A stretch of DNA of 64,000 nt from Fervidibacter canadensis (GTDB taxonomy: Bacteria; Armatimonadota; Fervidibacteria; Fervidibacterales; Fervidibacteraceae): the NCBI GenBank assembly GCA_041446545.1, contig JBGOEJ010000011.1, positions 47,470 to 111,469 of the forward strand, read 5' to 3'. This document shows positions 16,947 through 25,414 of this stretch, in pieces. The position numbers were made by a program, and so were the translations under genes. The notes beneath the pieces are model-generated. The model was given only the letters and a program-made list of their open reading frames with translations. It made no database searches and was not told the origin of the DNA. Each line of letters begins with the position of its first letter. Position 1 is the first letter of the stretch.

Positions 16947-17756
16947 ATGTGGCAGTGGCTGATGTTTTCCAAGCACCTGCAGGAACTGAACTTTGAACAA
17001 TTGGGCGAAGCGGTCGCTGACTTGGGTTTTGACGGCGTGGACTTGACCGTCCGACCAGGCGGGCACATTGAACCCGCTGATGCCGCCCGAAAACTTCCGC
17101 ACGCTGTCAACACCCTGCAACGCTATCACCTTACCGTCCCGATGCTCACCACCCACTTCACCGACCCGGCTGAACCCTTCGTCAGGGAAGTTTTCTCTAC
17201 CGCCGCCGATTGTGGCGTTCGGTTCATCAAACTGGGTTACTGGCGCTACAGCACTTTCGGGACACTTAGGATGCTCATGGACGAAGTTCAACGCACCCTT
17301 GACGGATTTGCCCAACTGGCGGAACGCTACGGCGTTTGTGTCGTCGTGCACACTCATTCGGGTTCTTACCTGACGGCTTCACCCTTTGTCTTGGCAGAAT
17401 TGCTTCGTCCCTTTGACACCCAACAAGTCGCTGCTTACGCTGATGCGGGACACCTTGCCGTTGAAGGGGGCTTGATGGGTTGGCAGCAAGGGTTGGAATG
17501 GCTCGGGGGAAAAGTGCGGGTCGTCGGCTGCAAAGATTTCGCCTGGGTCAACGAACAAGGGGCATGGCGGGTGAAAGTGGTGCCCGTCGGCGATGGCATC
17601 GTTCAGTGGCGGTCCTTCTTTCGCTGCTTGCATCAAATGGGCTTTGAGGGACTGATTTCCGTCCACAGCGAATATGCGGGTTGGAACGCGCAACAAGTCA
17701 TCGCTCAAACCCGAAGCGATTTTCAGCGCCTAAAAGCATGGGCGATGGAAGGGTAA
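16947..17756 (+). CDS. Sugar phosphate isomerase/epimerase-like TIM barrel
   Basis: 269 residues, an AP-endonuclease-2-type TIM barrel. Expected features are present: GEAVADLGFDGVDLTV on strand 1-2, VVHTHSGSYLTAS, AAYADAGHLAVEGG with the metal-binding Asp/His, and LISVHSEYAG near the end. Enzymes of this fold isomerise or epimerise sugars or break them down; the exact substrate cannot be read. ATG 16947 lies 2 nt after the DUF6754 cluster. It is followed 38 nt later by a PHP phosphoesterase, and the two may form a small catabolic pair. Confidence 0.8.
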   Translation: MWQWLMFSKHLQELNFEQLGEAVADLGFDGVDLTVRPGGHIEPADAARKLPHAVNTLQRYHLTVPMLTTHFTDPAEPFVREVFSTAADCGVRFIKLGYWRYSTFGTLRMLMDEVQRTLDGFAQLAERYGVCVVVHTHSGSYLTASPFVLAELLRPFDTQQVAAYADAGHLAVEGGLMGWQQGLEWLGGKVRVVGCKDFAWVNEQGAWRVKVVPVGDGIVQWRSFFRCLHQMGFEGLISVHSEYAGWNAQQVIAQTRSDFQRLKAWAMEG

Positions 17757-17794
17757 AACGCTGGTAACCGATGACTCTGGCAGGGTGATGGGCG

Positions 17795-18577
17795 ATGCGT
17801 TACGACTTGCACACTCACACGACTTTTTCTGACGGGCGCGACAGCGTTTGGGAAATGGCAAGGGCAGCCGATGCCGTCGGCTTGGATGCCATCGCTATCA
17901 CCGATCATTTGGAACCTGACCGATGGGGCAATGTCCATACCGACTGGATAAATGCCTTGTTGCGGGAAGTGGAAACAGTTCGGGGCAAGGTGCGAGCGAG
18001 GGTGTTGGCAGGCGTGGAGGCGCCTTTGCTCAACTTGCAAGGGGAAACGACGGTCATCCCTGAACTTTATCGCTCGTTGGACATCGTCCTTTGTGGGCTT
18101 GAGTGGAGCACTGTCGGCATCGCTATCGCTCCCCCTGAAGATGAGGTAAAACTACAACGCCACTTGGTTACCGCTTACGGCAACTTGGCACTCAACCCTT
18201 TCGTGGATGTCATCGCTCATCCCTTCAACCTCGGGCGCTTCCCGACACCATTGCCTCTGTCTCGGCTGGCAGTCTCAGCGGTGCGGGAAATCGCCGCTGC
18301 CTTCCGCGAGGGGGAAAAAGCCTTTGAGTTGAACAACTCTTTTTGGTGGTGGTTCCCTGACGCTTCGCCGATGCAAACTTTGCGCGATTACGCCGCCATC
18401 GTGGAGATTGTTGCCGATGGGGGCGTGAAGTTTGTCGTCGGCAGCGACGCCCACAGCCTTCACGGCGTCGGCAACCTGCGATGGGTAGAGCAGTTGATTC
18501 ACCTCGTCGGCTTAGAGCCTCGCCATTTCTTAACCGTAGAAGCACTGCGGGAGCGCCGACGAAAACGATTGCTTTGA
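17795..18577 (+). CDS. PHP-domain phosphoesterase (histidinol-phosphatase-like)
   Basis: 260 residues. The PHP metal motifs are in order: YDLHTHTTFSDG (HxH), AIAITDHLEP, FVDVIAHPFN and GSDAHSLHGVG. These bind a two- or three-metal centre that hydrolyses phosphate esters. Length and layout are closest to HisK-type histidinol phosphatases and YcdX-like proteins, but no histidine biosynthesis gene is nearby, so a different phosphoester is likely. GGTGATG precedes the ATG. A 173-nt spacer with a clear promoter separates it from the next operon. Confidence 0.82.
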   Translation: MRYDLHTHTTFSDGRDSVWEMARAADAVGLDAIAITDHLEPDRWGNVHTDWINALLREVETVRGKVRARVLAGVEAPLLNLQGETTVIPELYRSLDIVLCGLEWSTVGIAIAPPEDEVKLQRHLVTAYGNLALNPFVDVIAHPFNLGRFPTPLPLSRLAVSAVREIAAAFREGEKAFELNNSFWWWFPDASPMQTLRDYAAIVEIVADGGVKFVVGSDAHSLHGVGNLRWVEQLIHLVGLEPRHFLTVEALRERRRKRLL

Positions 18578-18619
18578 CTCTCTTTGCGGGTGCGATTTGC
18601 CGAACAACCTCAATTCCTA

Positions 18620-18648
18620 TTGACAACCCGCCTTCGTTGCGTTAATCT
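18620..18648 (+). promoter_or_regulatory. Candidate sigma-A promoter for the sugar-nucleotide operon
   Basis: A perfect -35 TTGACA at 18620-18625, a 17-nt spacer and a weak -10 TAATCT at 18643-18648, about 100 nt before the hexose-phosphate mutase start. Only one element matches consensus fully. Nothing else was seen in the 173-nt spacer 18578-18750 apart from the ribosome-binding site GGGAGGTGG. Confidence 0.5.
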
Positions 18649-18750
18649 TTTGAGCGACCGCCAAAGTTTGGCATTGGCTCCTACTCACCCTGCGCGCATT
18701 ATCATCCGTGCTTTCGTTCGCCGTCAGACTTCTCAAGGGAGGTGGCAAGT

Positions 18751-20139
18751 ATGGGGCTTAACCCGTTGATTTTTCGCCAGTATGACATTCGGGGCGTTGC
18801 CGGTGACGATTTAACACCCGACATCGCTCGCCTTATCGGTCAAGCCTACGGGACCCTCTGTCGCCGCAGCGGAATTTCGCAAGTCGTCGTCGGACACGAC
18901 AACCGCAAAAGTTCGCCCGAATTACATGCCGCTGTGATTGAAGGGTTAACCTCAACGGGTTGCGATGTCGTGGACATCGGCGAGGTTGTAACACCTTTGC
19001 TTTACTTCGCCTGCCGCTACTGGCAAATTGACGGCGGCGTCATGGTGACGGCAAGCCACAACCCGCCTCAATACAACGGCTTCAAGTTGGTTTGGGGGCA
19101 GGGGACGCTCTTCGGTGAGCAAATCCAGCAGTTGCGCCAAATGATTGAGGCAAAGGACTTTGAAAGCGGTAGCGGTTCGGTCACGCAGCGCGATGCCTTC
19201 AGCGATTATTTGACTTGGGTCACTCAGCACATTCGCTTGGGTGAGCGTCGGTTGAAAGTCGTCGTAGATTGCGGCAATGGGACGGCAAGTCGTTTTGCGC
19301 CCACACTTTTGCGCAAACTCGGTTGCGAAGTCGTTGAACTCTACTGCGAATCCGACCCGAATTTCCCCCATCACTTGCCTGACCCAGTTAAACCCGAAAA
19401 CTTGCAGGATTTGATAGCGAAAGTTCGCGAAGTCGGCGCCGATGTGGGTTTGGGCTTTGATGGCGATGGTGACAGGTTGGGTGTCGTGGACGAACAGGGC
19501 AACATCCTTTGGGGCGACCAGTTGATGATTCTGTTCAGCCGAGAGGTGCTGCAAAAGCACCCCGGAGCGAAAATCATCGTGGAAGTGAAATGTTCGCAGG
19601 CTGTTTTGGAGGATGTCGCAAAGCACGGTGGCGTCCCGATTTTGTGGCGAACGGGTCACTCCTTCATCAAGGCGAAAATGCACGAAGAAAATGCCCTGCT
19701 CGCTGGCGAGATGAGCGGTCACTTGTTCTTTGCCGACGAATATTTCGGCTACGACGACGCCCTTTACGCTGCCTGCCGATTGCTCCGCATTTTGTCTCAA
19801 ACCGATAAGCCGCTTTCACAGTCGCTCGCCGATGTCCCACGCTACTATGCGACGCCCGAAGTCCGCGTCCATTGCGACGATGCCGTTAAGTTTGATGTCG
19901 TCGCCAAAGTCGTGGAGCACTTCAAGCACAGCGGTTATCAGGTCATTGATGTTGACGGCGCCCGCGTCGTCACTGAAGAAGGGTGGGCGCTTGTGCGCGC
20001 CTCCAACACCGAACCTGCCCTAATTTTGCGCGCCGAAGGGAAAACACCTGAAGCCCTGAAACGCCTGCACCAACTCGTCACCGACGCCCTCAAGCCGTAT
20101 CCCGAAGTGCAGTTGGATGAATGGTTGAAGGCGGCGTGA
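18751..20139 (+). CDS. Phosphomannomutase/phosphoglucomutase
   Basis: 462 residues, full length. It interconverts hexose 6- and 1-phosphates through a phosphoserine. The active-site loop TASHNP places the phosphoserine at S102; the metal loop GFDGDGDRLG and the sugar-binding GEMSGH are intact, and the C-terminal phosphate-binding loop (VRASNTEPALILR) is present. The N-terminus FRQYDIRGVAG matches the dual-specificity PMM/PGM group. ATG 18751 follows GGGAGGTGG; the GTG at 18742 lies in that site. With the cupin, nucleotidyltransferase and glycosyltransferase downstream it would supply mannose- or glucose-1-phosphate for NDP-sugar. Confidence 0.93.
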   Translation: MGLNPLIFRQYDIRGVAGDDLTPDIARLIGQAYGTLCRRSGISQVVVGHDNRKSSPELHAAVIEGLTSTGCDVVDIGEVVTPLLYFACRYWQIDGGVMVTASHNPPQYNGFKLVWGQGTLFGEQIQQLRQMIEAKDFESGSGSVTQRDAFSDYLTWVTQHIRLGERRLKVVVDCGNGTASRFAPTLLRKLGCEVVELYCESDPNFPHHLPDPVKPENLQDLIAKVREVGADVGLGFDGDGDRLGVVDEQGNILWGDQLMILFSREVLQKHPGAKIIVEVKCSQAVLEDVAKHGGVPILWRTGHSFIKAKMHEENALLAGEMSGHLFFADEYFGYDDALYAACRLLRILSQTDKPLSQSLADVPRYYATPEVRVHCDDAVKFDVVAKVVEHFKHSGYQVIDVDGARVVTEEGWALVRASNTEPALILRAEGKTPEALKRLHQLVTDALKPYPEVQLDEWLKAA

Positions 20140-20153
20140 CAGAGGTGAGCGAC

Positions 20154-20372
20154 ATGTCAGAGGTTCTTCGGTTCAAAGGAATTGTCCGCAACGGTGTCGT
20201 TGCTCCTATGGAAGAAGTTGCACTTCCTGAAGGGGCAGTCGTGGAAATTGTGGTCGCCGAGGAGACAGAGTGGTCGCTCCTTTCGCACCAAGCCTTTGCC
20301 GAAGATTGGGAAAGCGAAGAGGATAGCATTTACGACAACTGGAGGGAGCACTATGGCGTTTCAGCGGGGTGA
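20154..20372 (+). CDS. Antitoxin of a MazF-type toxin-antitoxin pair
   Basis: 72 residues. The N-terminal half (KGIVRNGVVAPMEEVALPEGAVVEIVV) resembles the small beta-barrel DUF104/AF2212-type antitoxins that often start with a strand, a turn and PEG. The acidic C-terminal half (AFAEDWESEEDSIYDNW) is the kind of tail that threads into MazF. GAGGTGAG lies before ATG 20154. Its end overlaps the toxin start by 20 nt, the usual coupled arrangement. The pair sits inside the sugar-nucleotide operon and is probably a later insertion. Confidence 0.72.
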   Translation: MSEVLRFKGIVRNGVVAPMEEVALPEGAVVEIVVAEETEWSLLSHQAFAEDWESEEDSIYDNWREHYGVSAG

Positions 20373-20686
20373 TGTGGTGCTCATTCCTTTTCCCTTCACC
20401 GACTTGAGCGCAAAACGAGTGCGACCAGCAATCGTCGTAAGCGTTCCTGAATACGAGCAAAACACTGGGGATATCATCATGGCTCAGGTCACCAGTCGCC
20501 AACATTCTTTGCCAACCGACTATGCCCTTCAAAGACGGGCAATTTGCAGGTCTATTGAGACCCTCTGTCGTCAGGGTTAAATTGGCGACCATCAATGCTT
20601 CCTTAGTCCAGTTTCGCACTGGGCGATTAAGTGACCGTGACTTGGAAGAAGTTAACAAGCGATTGCGGTTGGCACTGGGACTTTGA
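20353..20686 (+). pseudogene. MazF/PemK-type endoribonuclease toxin, frameshifted
   Basis: The first 60 residues are a clear MazF/PemK start: FQRGDVVLIPFPFTDL, then RPAIVVS and IIMAQVTSR. The frame then diverges and stops at 20580. Reading one base over from the AAA at 20531-20533 (one A too many) restores DGQFAGLLRPSVVR, VKLATINASLVQF and a normal ending with stop 20684-20686, for a 110-residue protein, the family length. The intact toxin would cleave mRNA. Either it has been inactivated while the antitoxin gene stays open, or the base call is wrong. A +1 insertion in only three A's is not a typical slippage site. Confidence 0.85.
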
Positions 20687-20702
20687 AAGGAGGTGAACAG
20701 CG

Positions 20703-21101
20703 ATGGCGGAAGTGAAGGAGACTGTGACGACTTACCCTGAGCCGCGCAAAGAACCGCCTGAACCGCTCATCGTTGAAAAACCTTGGGGGCGGTTCATCCA
20801 ATATGTGCTCAACGAGCCTGTGACGGTGAAAATCCTTGAGGTCAAGGCAGGCGAGCAGACAAGTTTGCAATCGCATCGCCACCGCAGCGAATTGTGGGTT
20901 CCATTGGATGAAGGCGCTTGCGTGGAAATTGACGGGCAAATCCTGCGTCCCAAGCCAATGGAGTTGGTCTTCATCCCGCAAGGCGCTAAACATCGGCTCA
21001 TCGGCGAAGACAAAACTTACCGCGTGTTGGAAATCTCTTTCGGCTACTTTGACGAAGACGACATCGTCCGCTACGAGGACAAGTATGGGCGGGTTCCCTG
21101 A
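20703..21101 (+). CDS. Cupin, mannose-6-phosphate isomerase type II-like
   Basis: 132 residues, a single cupin like the C-terminal isomerase domain of ManC proteins: KPWGRFIQYV, SLQSHRHRSELWVPLDEGACVEIDG with the metal-binding His-X-His-X-Glu pattern, and LVFIPQGAKHRL with the last metal His. It would convert fructose-6-phosphate to mannose-6-phosphate, feeding the upstream mutase and downstream nucleotidyltransferase. In many bacteria this domain is fused to the guanylyltransferase; here the two are separate genes. GGAGGTGA precedes the ATG. Confidence 0.82.
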   Translation: MAEVKETVTTYPEPRKEPPEPLIVEKPWGRFIQYVLNEPVTVKILEVKAGEQTSLQSHRHRSELWVPLDEGACVEIDGQILRPKPMELVFIPQGAKHRLIGEDKTYRVLEISFGYFDEDDIVRYEDKYGRVP

Positions 21102-21105
21102 CAAA

Positions 21106-21129
21106 TTTGCCGATTTGCCCATCTGCCGA
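21106..21129 (-). repeat. 8-nt periodic repeat between cupin and nucleotidyltransferase genes
   Basis: Three exact 8-nt units TTTGCCGA, TTTGCCCA and TCTGCCGA, the reverse complement of the AGATSGGC-type unit found at 5663, 58758 and elsewhere. It lies in the 57-nt spacer within the operon, just before the ribosome-binding site. Confidence 0.65.
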
Positions 21130-21158
21130 AACCTCGTGAAAGGGAGGTGACGGAGACG

Positions 21159-22214
21159 ATGCAAGCGTTGGTGTTGGTCGGTGGGTTTGGGACGCGGTTG
21201 CGACCCCTCACCTACCATGTTCCGAAAGCGATGGCGCCCATCGCCAATGTCCCGTTCATTGAGCGGTTCGTTGATTACCTTGAAGCGAACGGCATCACTC
21301 ACATCGTCTTTGCGATGGGCTATTTGCCTGACCCGATCGCCAATCACCTTGCGAAACGAAACGGCAAAGCCAAATACGAGTTTGTCGTGGAAGAGCAACC
21401 TTTGGACACTGCTGGCGCTATCAAAAATGCCGAGGCATTGCTGGGTGACCGTTTCTTCGTCTTCAACGGCGATGTTTTGACGACCATCCCGTTGAGGGAA
21501 CTGTTGCGCGTCCATGAGCAAAAGGGAGCGTTGGTGACCATCGCTTTGACGCCCGTGGACGACCCAAGCCGCTACGGCGTCGTCGTGACGGATAGCGACG
21601 GGCGAGTTCAAGCGTTCATTGAAAAGCCACCGAAGGAAACGGCGCCGAGCAATCTGATCAATGCAGGCATTTACCTTTACGAGCGGGAAGTGCTCCGCCA
21701 CATCCCTGCAGGGCAACCCTATTCGGTAGAGCGGGGGCTTTACCCGAAGTTGCTGGAAATGGGTGCGCCTTTTTACGCCGTCCCTTTCCCTAACGACTAC
21801 TGGCTGGACATCGGCAAGGTTGAGCATTACATGCAAGCCAACTTTGATGTCCTAAGCGGTAAAGCGCCATTGACCATTGCGGGCAAAGAACTTCGGCGGG
21901 GCGTTTGGGTCGGCGAGAATGGGCAAATTTCGCCGACGGCGAAAATTGAACCACCTGTTTTGTTGGGAGACGGTTGCGTGATTGGAGACGGAGCGACCGT
22001 CGGTCCGTTGGCGGTTCTGGGAAGCAAGGTGATTGTCAAAGAAGGCGCTATCGTTCGTGAGGCAGTTTTGTGGGACGAATGCGTGGTCGGGAAAGGCGCA
22101 AAAGTTGAACGATGCATTTTGGGTTCTCGCTGTGAAGTAGAAGACAACGCTGCCGTTGAGCCTGACCGCGCTTACGGCTGTAGCGAGAGGATAACTGCGG
22201 GTGTCGCTGCGTGA
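21159..22214 (+). CDS. Sugar-1-phosphate nucleotidyltransferase (mannose-1-P guanylyltransferase-like)
   Basis: 351 residues. The N-terminal domain has LVGGFGTRLRPLTYHVPKAMAP, the nucleotide-binding signature, VVEEQPLDTAGAIKNA, FNGDVLTTI with the metal Asp, and LINAGIYLYE. The C-terminal ~110 residues form a left-handed beta-helix of hexapeptide-like repeats (VLLGDGCVIGDGATVGPLAV). Such enzymes make NDP-sugar from sugar-1-phosphate; the neighbours favour GDP-mannose, but glucose cannot be excluded. ATG 21159 is used because GGGAGGTGA precedes it; the GTG at 21147 is inside that site. Confidence 0.88.
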   Translation: MQALVLVGGFGTRLRPLTYHVPKAMAPIANVPFIERFVDYLEANGITHIVFAMGYLPDPIANHLAKRNGKAKYEFVVEEQPLDTAGAIKNAEALLGDRFFVFNGDVLTTIPLRELLRVHEQKGALVTIALTPVDDPSRYGVVVTDSDGRVQAFIEKPPKETAPSNLINAGIYLYEREVLRHIPAGQPYSVERGLYPKLLEMGAPFYAVPFPNDYWLDIGKVEHYMQANFDVLSGKAPLTIAGKELRRGVWVGENGQISPTAKIEPPVLLGDGCVIGDGATVGPLAVLGSKVIVKEGAIVREAVLWDECVVGKGAKVERCILGSRCEVEDNAAVEPDRAYGCSERITAGVAA

Positions 22215-22293
22215 CGGCTGAGCGGGCTTCAGGCGGTCGCCGAAGTGCGGCGGGGTTTGCGAAAAAAAACCTTTCGGACGGAGGGTGATCGCG

Positions 22294-23568
22294 ATGGTCG
22301 TCGGGACTGTCAAGCGCGATGGGGTAGCGAAAAGGATTGCTCCCAACATCGGCTACATCGGCACATATGTCCCTCGTGAATGCGGTATCGCCACTTTCAC
22401 CGCCGATGTCGTCAAATCCGTCCACGCCTATCCCTTCGTCGGCGAACCCTTTGTGGTGGCGATGGTGAAACCCGACGAAGATTTGAGCCGTTACCGATAT
22501 CCTGTCCGTTTCTTCGCCCGCGAGAGCAGTTACGGCGACCATGTGAGGATGGCGACTTTCTTTAACGAAATGCCCATTTCGGTCGTGAATTTGCAACATG
22601 AGTTTGGCATCTTTGGCGGGCAAGATGGCGAGTTCATTTGTGCGACGGCAGATTTGTTGCGCAAACCTTTGGTCACAACCCTTCACACCATCATGCCTAA
22701 CCCGCATCCCAATTTCCGTGAAATCACTCGCCACCTTGTCGCTCGTTCGGTGAAAGTCGTCGTGATGAACCCGCTCGCTTTTCAGTTGCTGGCTCGCGAC
22801 TATGGCACCAACACCCGCAAGGTTGTGCTCATTCATCACGGCGCTCCCGATGTGCCTTTTGGTGGTCGTGAGGAAGCGAAGCAGGAACTTGGGTTGAGCG
22901 GTCGGTTCGTTATCAGCACCTTTGGGCTCATCAGCCGAGGCAAGGGGTTGGAATATGCCATCCAAGCCTTGCCGCCTGTCGTTGAAAAGTATCCCGAAGT
23001 GCTCTACCTGATCTTGGGCGAAACCCATCCCAATGTGCGGCGGCAGGAAGGCGAAAGTTATCGTGAGGAGTTGCAAGCCTTGGTGCGGGAGTTGGGATTG
23101 GAAAGCCATGTGCAATTTGTCAACCGCTACTTAACGAAGGCGGAACTTATCCGCTACCTTCAAGCCACCGACATCTACCTGACGCCTTACCTGAACCCGA
23201 ACCAAATCGTCAGCGGCACGCTGGCATATGCGATGGCATGTGGGAAGGTCATCGTTTCCACGCCCTACCTTTACGCTCAAGCCCTCTGCGCCGATGGGCG
23301 CGGCATTTTAGTCAACTTCCGTGACCCTCAATCCATCACTGATGCCTTGTTGCTCTTGTTGGACAACCCGCGCTTGCGGGCGGAGATGGAGCGGCGGGCT
23401 TATGCTTTCGGGCGGCAGATGACTTGGCAGGCGGTGGGCAAAAAATACGCAGAACTGTTCGTCGCCATCGCTCAGGAATATCGGCGTCCTTGGGTGTTCT
23501 TCGCCTCCACTTTTGAGCGTCGTTATCCGACGGGGCTTACGGTCGTTGAAAAGGCGGGGATGCTTTGA
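22294..23568 (+). CDS. GT4-type glycosyltransferase
   Basis: 424 residues, GT-B fold. The N-terminal half starts IGYIGTYVPRECGIATF and contains VVNLQHEFGIFGG and LVTTLHTIMPNPH. The C-terminal half has the usual GT4 features: ISTFGLISRGKGLEYAIQAL, VLYLILGETHP and TDIYLTPYLNPNQIVSGTLAYAMACGKVIVSTP with the E-X7-E-like site altered to N-Q-X-V-SGT. It probably transfers a mannosyl or glucosyl residue from the NDP-sugar made upstream. The next gene, an alpha/alpha-barrel protein, follows 59 nt later and is often found beside or fused to such transferases, which suggests a joint synthesis and trimming role. Confidence 0.85.
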   Translation: MVVGTVKRDGVAKRIAPNIGYIGTYVPRECGIATFTADVVKSVHAYPFVGEPFVVAMVKPDEDLSRYRYPVRFFARESSYGDHVRMATFFNEMPISVVNLQHEFGIFGGQDGEFICATADLLRKPLVTTLHTIMPNPHPNFREITRHLVARSVKVVVMNPLAFQLLARDYGTNTRKVVLIHHGAPDVPFGGREEAKQELGLSGRFVISTFGLISRGKGLEYAIQALPPVVEKYPEVLYLILGETHPNVRRQEGESYREELQALVRELGLESHVQFVNRYLTKAELIRYLQATDIYLTPYLNPNQIVSGTLAYAMACGKVIVSTPYLYAQALCADGRGILVNFRDPQSITDALLLLLDNPRLRAEMERRAYAFGRQMTWQAVGKKYAELFVAIAQEYRRPWVFFASTFERRYPTGLTVVEKAGML

Positions 23569-23627
23569 AGGGAGTGTCCTTAAGGGCAGCAACGAGGGTG
23601 AGTGCCCTAGCAAAAGGGGTGATAGGG

Positions 23628-24683
23628 ATGCTTGCTGTTTGCCTGAAGGAATTGGCAGGCTTGGTCAACCTAAGTCACCTGAAAGCCATCACCGACGACA
23701 CAGGCGTTTTGCAGTTCACCTTTTACGGTGTGCCCGACCCGAAATCTGGCTACACGACGGACGATAACGCACGAGCCCTCATCGTGGCAGCGATGCATTT
23801 CACCCAAACGGGTGATGAAGAGGCGTTGTCACTGGCGCAACGCTACCTTGCCTTCCTGCGTTACGCCCAACGGGATGACGGGCGCTTCCACAACTTCATC
23901 CGTTACGACCGCCACTACGGCGATGAGGTGGGCAGTGAAGATGGCTTTGGGAGAAGCCTTTGGGCGTTAGGGACGGTGTTGAATAGCGGGTTGCCGGAGG
24001 AACTGAAAAAGGCTGCTTTGAGCCTTTGGGAACGCAGTTTGCCCGTTGCCTCCCGACTGCGCCATCTGCGTCCTAAAACCTACACCCTCGTCGGGCTGCA
24101 CGAAGCAGCTCAAGTGCTCAACGGACATTGCCCGACCTTACTGGGCTTGGCGCAACAATTGGCTGATGACCTTTGCAGCGCTTACCTTGAACATGCCGAC
24201 CGATGCTGGCGTTGGTTTGAAGACACCCTGACTTACGACAACGCTGCCCTTTGTGAGGGGATGCTGCGGGCTTACTTGTTGACGGGGGAAAGGCGCTACT
24301 GCCTCATCGGGTTGGAAGCATTGCGGTTTCTGAACGCCGTTTGCTGGGATGCCGAGAAAGATTGCGTCAGTTTGGTCGGAAATCGGGGTTGGTATCGCAA
24401 GGGCGGGGTGAAAGCGACCTTCGCTCAACAGCCGACGGATGCGATGTGGCTTTGTTGGGCGAACCTGACGGCATGGCAATTGACGGGCGAGGAAACTTTC
24501 CAGAGGATGGCGAAGGCATGCTGGGAATGGTTTTTGGGGCGCAACTTGCTGGGGGTCGCTCTTTACGATTTGGAGACAGGCGCTTGCCACGATGGCTTAG
24601 AACCGCAGGGGGCGAATGAAAATCGGGGCGCTGAATCTACCATCGCTGCTTTGCTGACTTTCCTGCGGATGGCGCAACCTTAA
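23628..24683 (+). CDS. Alpha/alpha-barrel glycosidase-like protein
   Basis: 351 residues, started at ATG 23628 after AAGGGGTGA; the open frame before it is not supported. The sequence is made of helix pairs with aromatic and acidic residues at their tips, the pattern of (alpha/alpha)6-barrel glycoside hydrolases: YTTDDNARALIVAAM, RDDGRFHNFIRYDR, SEDGFGRSLWALG, RWFEDTLTYDNAALCEGMLRAY and PTDAMWLCWANLTAW. The repeated Asp/Glu residues would line the substrate cleft. No exact family is named. It ends tail to tail with the HAD gene with overlapping stops. A role in trimming or binding the product of the upstream glycosyltransferase is inferred. Confidence 0.72.
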   Translation: MLAVCLKELAGLVNLSHLKAITDDTGVLQFTFYGVPDPKSGYTTDDNARALIVAAMHFTQTGDEEALSLAQRYLAFLRYAQRDDGRFHNFIRYDRHYGDEVGSEDGFGRSLWALGTVLNSGLPEELKKAALSLWERSLPVASRLRHLRPKTYTLVGLHEAAQVLNGHCPTLLGLAQQLADDLCSAYLEHADRCWRWFEDTLTYDNAALCEGMLRAYLLTGERRYCLIGLEALRFLNAVCWDAEKDCVSLVGNRGWYRKGGVKATFAQQPTDAMWLCWANLTAWQLTGEETFQRMAKACWEWFLGRNLLGVALYDLETGACHDGLEPQGANENRGAESTIAALLTFLRMAQP

Positions 24684-25393
24684 AGGTGTTGCCATTCCGC
24701 CAAGCGATAGGGCAACTCCCGCAAATGGGTGATGCGGGGGCAATCGCAGTCAGGGAAAACTTCCCGCCAGTCAAAGAAGACGGGCAAGATGCCTGCTCGC
24801 TTCGCTCCGATGACATCGTGCCAGTAGGAGTTGCCGACATGGACGGTTTCGTCGGGCGTTGCTTCCATGCGTTCCAAGACGAAGGCGAAAAATCTTGGGT
24901 CGGGTTTGGCGTAGCCGACGACATCGGAGAGGAAAACGGCGTCCACCAAATCTGTCAAGCCCAAAGAAGTCAAACGGGCTTGATAAGTGGGCGGGGCGTT
25001 AGAAGTGATGACGAGGCGGTAGCCTTGTCGGCGCAAGAGCGTCAGCGTTTCCAATGCTCCATCCATCAGCGTTTCCGTCTCGTATTGCGTCTCCACGAAG
25101 TCCCAAAGCAAGGCGGGGTCATCCAAACGCCCCAAAACACCCATCGCCTTCAACATCGTCCGAACGGCTTCCCGAACCGTTTCTCGGTCTAACATTTGCC
25201 CTTCCTGCGCGGCGGCGATGAAGAAGCGTTCAATGACTCGCAACCCTTCCAAAGCCGTTGAAAGGTCAGGCACGGGCGATAAGCCGAAGTATTCGCAGGC
25301 GCGGCGCAACCGTTCCTCGCGGGAAGGGACACCGATAGTGAGCGTCCCGCCCGCATCCAATGAGACGAGGCGAATCGTTCCCCCGGCAGCCAT
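24680..25393 (-). CDS. HAD-superfamily phosphatase, REG-2/HDHD3-like
   Basis: 237 residues. Motif I reads SLDAGGTLT: the nucleophile Asp is present, but the second Asp of DxDxT is Gly, as in the REG-2/HDHD3 branch. Motif II is VITSNAP, motif III GYAKPDP with the Lys, and motif IV VGNSYWHDVIGAKRAG, with Asn for one acidic residue. A helical cap lies between motifs I and II. The altered acidic residues make classic phosphatase activity uncertain. It follows the acyl-CoA ligase by 21 nt on the minus strand and shares its transcript. Confidence 0.8.
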   Translation of the reverse strand: MAAGGTIRLVSLDAGGTLTIGVPSREERLRRACEYFGLSPVPDLSTALEGLRVIERFFIAAAQEGQMLDRETVREAVRTMLKAMGVLGRLDDPALLWDFVETQYETETLMDGALETLTLLRRQGYRLVITSNAPPTYQARLTSLGLTDLVDAVFLSDVVGYAKPDPRFFAFVLERMEATPDETVHVGNSYWHDVIGAKRAGILPVFFDWREVFPDCDCPRITHLRELPYRLAEWQHL

Positions 25394-25414
25394 CGCCCTC
25401 TCTTTACCTCCTGC

